From Pantoea eucalypti (GTDB taxonomy: Bacteria > Pseudomonadota > Gammaproteobacteria > Enterobacterales > Enterobacteriaceae): DNA of 64,000 bases. Shown in pieces: positions 61,292 to 64,000 of the stretch. The position numbers were made by a program, and so were the translations under genes. Below the pieces are notes generated by a model that was given only the letters and a program-made list of their open reading frames with translations, had not been told where the DNA came from and ran no database searches. Where the stretch lies: positions 124,001 to 188,000 of the forward strand of contig NZ_CP045720.1 of the NCBI RefSeq assembly GCF_009646115.1, written 5' to 3'. Every line of letters starts with the position of its first letter. The stretch's first letter is position 1.

Positions 61292-62452
61292 ATGACGCGT
61301 AAACCGGCAACCATCGCAGTGCGCAGCGGTTTGAATGATGACGAGCAATATGGCTGCGTTGTCCCGCCAATCCACCTCTCTACGACCTACAACTTCCTGG
61401 ATTTTAATGAGCCTCGTGCGCATGACTACTCCCGTCGTGGCAACCCCACGCGTGATGTCGTACAGCGTACCCTGGCCGAACTGGAGGGAGGAGCGGGCGC
61501 GGTTTTAACTAATACCGGGATGTCGGCGATTCACCTGGTGACGACGGTGTTCCTGAAGCCTGGCGATCTGCTGGTTGCGCCACACGACTGTTATGGCGGC
61601 AGCTATCGGCTGTTTGACAGCCTGAGCAAGCGCGGCGCGTATCGGGTTAAATTTGTCGATCAGGGCGACCCGGTGGCGCTGCAGGCGGCACTGGATGAAA
61701 ACCCTAAACTGGTGCTGATTGAAAGCCCCAGCAATCCGCTGCTGCGCGTAGTGGATATCAGCGCGATTTGCGCCGCTGCCCGCGCAGCAGGTGCTATCAG
61801 CGTGGTGGACAACACCTTTATGAGTCCGGCGCTGCAGAACCCTCTGGCGTTGGGTGCCGATCTGGTGATCCATTCCTGTACCAAATACCTCAATGGCCAC
61901 TCCGATGTGGTAGCGGGCGCAGTGATTGCCAAAGATCCGCAACTGGCAACCGACCTGGCCTGGTGGGCGAATAATATTGGTGTAACCGGCGCGGCATTTG
62001 ACAGCTATCTGCTGCTGCGCGGAATTCGTACCCTGTCGCCACGCATTGCGGCCGCACAACGCAACGCACTCGCGATTGTTGAGTATCTGAAGCAGCAGAA
62101 GCGGGTGAAAAAGTTGTATCATCCTTCGCTGCCGGAAAACGCCGGACACGAACATGCCGTACGTCAGCAGCGCGGCTTTGGTGCCATGCTGAGTTTTGAA
62201 ATCGACGGTGATGAGGCACTGCTGCGCCGCTTCCTGAAAGCGTTGCGGCTCTTTACGCTGGCGGAATCGCTGGGTGGCGTGGAAAGTCTGATCTCCCATA
62301 CCGCCACCATGACGCACGCGGGTATGTCAGCAGAAGCACGCGCGGCAGCGGGCATTTCCGATACGCTGCTACGGGTTTCTGTTGGTATTGAAGATCACGA
62401 AGATTTAATTGCCGATCTGGATAATGCATTCCGGATCGCAGCCGAGGGTTAA
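61292..62452 (+). CDS. metB: Cystathionine gamma-synthase
   Basis: A PLP enzyme that joins O-succinylhomoserine and cysteine to cystathionine in methionine synthesis. It is 386 aa, as in E. coli. The N-terminal TIAVRSGLNDDEQYGCVVPPIHLSTTYNF, YSRRGNPTRDVVQ and the PLP lysine in VIHSCTKYLNGHSDVVAGAV identify the Cys/Met-metabolism family, and the C-terminal VESLISHTATMTHAGM is as in MetB. The TTCAGGAACA ribosome site precedes the ATG. metL starts 2 nt after its stop. Confidence 0.96.
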   Translation: MTRKPATIAVRSGLNDDEQYGCVVPPIHLSTTYNFLDFNEPRAHDYSRRGNPTRDVVQRTLAELEGGAGAVLTNTGMSAIHLVTTVFLKPGDLLVAPHDCYGGSYRLFDSLSKRGAYRVKFVDQGDPVALQAALDENPKLVLIESPSNPLLRVVDISAICAAARAAGAISVVDNTFMSPALQNPLALGADLVIHSCTKYLNGHSDVVAGAVIAKDPQLATDLAWWANNIGVTGAAFDSYLLLRGIRTLSPRIAAAQRNALAIVEYLKQQKRVKKLYHPSLPENAGHEHAVRQQRGFGAMLSFEIDGDEALLRRFLKALRLFTLAESLGGVESLISHTATMTHAGMSAEARAAAGISDTLLRVSVGIEDHEDLIADLDNAFRIAAEG

Positions 62453-62454
62453 GT

Positions 62455-64000
62455 ATGACGATTTCAGCAGGCGCGGGAACGCCGACTATCAGGCAGTTGC
62501 ATAAGTTTGGTGGCAGCAGTCTGGCCGATGCGCGTTGCTATCAGCGCGTTGCCAGCATTATGGCGGATTACAGCCAGCCGGGCGACCTGATGGTGGTCTC
62601 TGCGGCAGGTTCAACCACCAACCAGCTGATTAGCTGGCTGAAGCTGAGCCAGAGCGATCGCCTCTCTGCGCACCAGGTGCAACAGGCCTTGCGTCGCTAC
62701 CAGAGCGAACTGATCGGTGCGCTGCTGCCTGCTGAGATCGCCGAACCTTTAATTACTGCGTTTATTCGCGATCTGGAAAAGCTGGCGGCCCTGCTGGATG
62801 CGCCGATTACCGATGCGGTCTATGCCGAAGTGGTCGGGCACGGTGAAGTCTGGTCAGCACGCCTGATGTCAGCGGTCCTGAGCCAGCGTGATCTGCAGGC
62901 CTGCTGGCTGGATGCGCGTGAGTTTTTGCGTGCTGAACGTGCCGCTCAGCCACAGGTGGATGAGGGTAAATCCTGGCCACTGCTGCAGACTTTGCTGGCG
63001 CAGCATCCCCATAAGCGCATCGTGGTCACCGGCTTTATCAGCCGTAACGATGCCGGTGAAACCGTCCTGCTTGGCCGTAACGGCTCCGACTATTCCGCTA
63101 CGCAGATCGGTGCGCTGGCGGGTGTCGGACGTGTGACGATCTGGAGCGATGTGGCGGGCGTTTATAGCGCCGATCCCCGCAAAGTCTCTGATGCCTGTCT
63201 GCTGCCGCTGTTAAGGCTGGATGAGGCCAGTGAGCTGGCGCGTCTGGCGGCACCGGTGCTGCATACCCGTACGCTGCAGCCGGTTTCCGGCAGTGATATC
63301 GATTTGCAATTGCGCTGCAGTTATCAGCCGGAGCAGGGCTCAACCCGAATTGAACGCGTGCTGGCCTCCGGAACAGGCGCGCGCATTGTCACCAGCCATG
63401 ACGATGTTTGCCTGATTGAGATTCAGCTGCCAGAGCAGCATGACTTTGCCATCCTTCACAAAGAGATCGACCTGTTGCTGAAGCGCGCGCAGCTGCGACC
63501 GCTGGCGTTTGGCGTTCATCCTGACCGTCAACTGCTGCAGCTCTGTTATACCTCCGAAGTGGTTAACAGTGCCTTTACGCTGCTACAGGATGCCGGTTTA
63601 CCGGGCCATCTGCAGCTGCGCGATGGCCTTGCGCTGGTGGCGCTGGTTGGCGCAGGCGTTACCCGCAATCCGCTGCATACCCATCGCTTCTGGCAGCAGT
63701 TAAAAGATCAGCCGGTTGAGTTCATCTGGCAGTCAGAAGAGCACATCAGCGTGGTCGCGGTGCTGCGCGTCGGCCCGACGCAGCATCTGATTCAGGGACT
63801 CCATCAGTCGCTGTTCCGTGCAGAAAAGCGCATCGGCCTGATGCTGTTTGGCAAAGGGAATATCGGTTCACGCTGGCTGGAGCTGTTTGCCCGCGATCAG
63901 GAAACGCTGTCAGCGCGGACCGGCTTTGAATTTGTGCTGGCGGGTGTCGCGGATAGCCGTCGCAGTCTGCTGAGCTATGAAGGGCTGGATGCCAGTCGGG
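62455..64000 (+). CDS. metL: Bifunctional aspartokinase II / homoserine dehydrogenase II (partial, runs off right edge)
   Basis: The first 515 codons of a gene of about 810 in E. coli. The N-terminal aspartokinase domain shows the ATP/aspartate site LHKFGGSSLADARCYQRVA, VTGFISRNDAGETVLLGRNGSDYSAT and SDVAGVYSADPRKV. A degenerate regulatory region follows, then the NAD(P) site LMLFGKGNIGSRWLELF of homoserine dehydrogenase (from about residue 460). It forms an operon with metB (2-nt gap) under the Met boxes. Confidence 0.96.
   Translation, partial: MTISAGAGTPTIRQLHKFGGSSLADARCYQRVASIMADYSQPGDLMVVSAAGSTTNQLISWLKLSQSDRLSAHQVQQALRRYQSELIGALLPAEIAEPLITAFIRDLEKLAALLDAPITDAVYAEVVGHGEVWSARLMSAVLSQRDLQACWLDAREFLRAERAAQPQVDEGKSWPLLQTLLAQHPHKRIVVTGFISRNDAGETVLLGRNGSDYSATQIGALAGVGRVTIWSDVAGVYSADPRKVSDACLLPLLRLDEASELARLAAPVLHTRTLQPVSGSDIDLQLRCSYQPEQGSTRIERVLASGTGARIVTSHDDVCLIEIQLPEQHDFAILHKEIDLLLKRAQLRPLAFGVHPDRQLLQLCYTSEVVNSAFTLLQDAGLPGHLQLRDGLALVALVGAGVTRNPLHTHRFWQQLKDQPVEFIWQSEEHISVVAVLRVGPTQHLIQGLHQSLFRAEKRIGLMLFGKGNIGSRWLELFARDQETLSARTGFEFVLAGVADSRRSLLSYEGLDASR

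Overview
The window reads as chromosome of a gamma-proteobacterium in the Enterobacterales, most likely Pantoea or a close Erwiniaceae relative. Nearly every gene has an Escherichia coli counterpart of almost the same length. The lipopolysaccharide (LPS) core genes, however, are of the Klebsiella/Serratia type (waaE and wabG flanking waaA), and the only insertion sequence resembles IS407-group elements known from Pantoea. The genus is an inference from gene content; no rRNA or tRNA gene is present to test it.

Layout. (1) 1-2741: a partial SRPBCC-domain gene, a D-threonine aldolase/D-serine dehydratase-like PLP enzyme, and lpxP. (2) 3163-5776: a decayed integrative island at the 3' end of yicC. 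It is bounded by a 26-bp imperfect direct repeat of the yicC terminus and holds a DUF943-type gene, a small overlapping ORF, a complete IS3-family element and the N-terminal stump of a P4-type integrase. (3) 5756-15247: yicC, a DUF3574 lipoprotein, nupC, rph-pyrE with its attenuator, slmA-dut-coaBC, radC, rpmB-rpmG-mutM and coaD. (4) 15244-26031: the LPS core block waaE-waaA-wabG-waaQ-waaH-GT8-GT9-waaC-waaF-hldD, all on the minus strand, with no O-antigen ligase. (5) 26262-36813: kbl-tdh, a two-gene glycosyltransferase unit, yibQ-envC, yibN-grxC-secB-gpsA-cysE and trmL. (6) 36849-45369: cpxRA, cpxP with the CpxQ small RNA, a KGG-repeat stress protein, fieF, pfkA, sbp, cdh and tpiA. (7) 45490-64000: yiiQ, yiiR, fpr, emrD, glpFKX, zapB, rraA, hslVU, ftsN, cytR, priA, rpmE, metJ, metB and a partial metL.

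Together these genes cover envelope assembly and surveillance (lipid A acylation, LPS core, Cpx response, EnvC/FtsN/ZapB/SlmA division functions), nucleotide metabolism (dut, pyrE, rph, nupC, cytR), coenzyme A synthesis (coaBC, coaD), glycerol and sugar-phosphate metabolism (glpFKX, pfkA, tpiA), and sulfur/methionine metabolism (cysE, sbp, metJBL).

Regulatory sequence is readable at several points: a perfect CpxR box before cpxP, four tandem Met boxes between metJ and metB, a GlpR-type operator before glpF, the rph-pyrE attenuator, and numerous intrinsic terminators. The most unusual items are the island remnant with its swapped yicC 3' end, a (CAG)12 tract encoding polyglutamine in ftsN, and the rearranged glycosyltransferase repertoire around the LPS locus. 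I did not find a clearly new multi-gene system.
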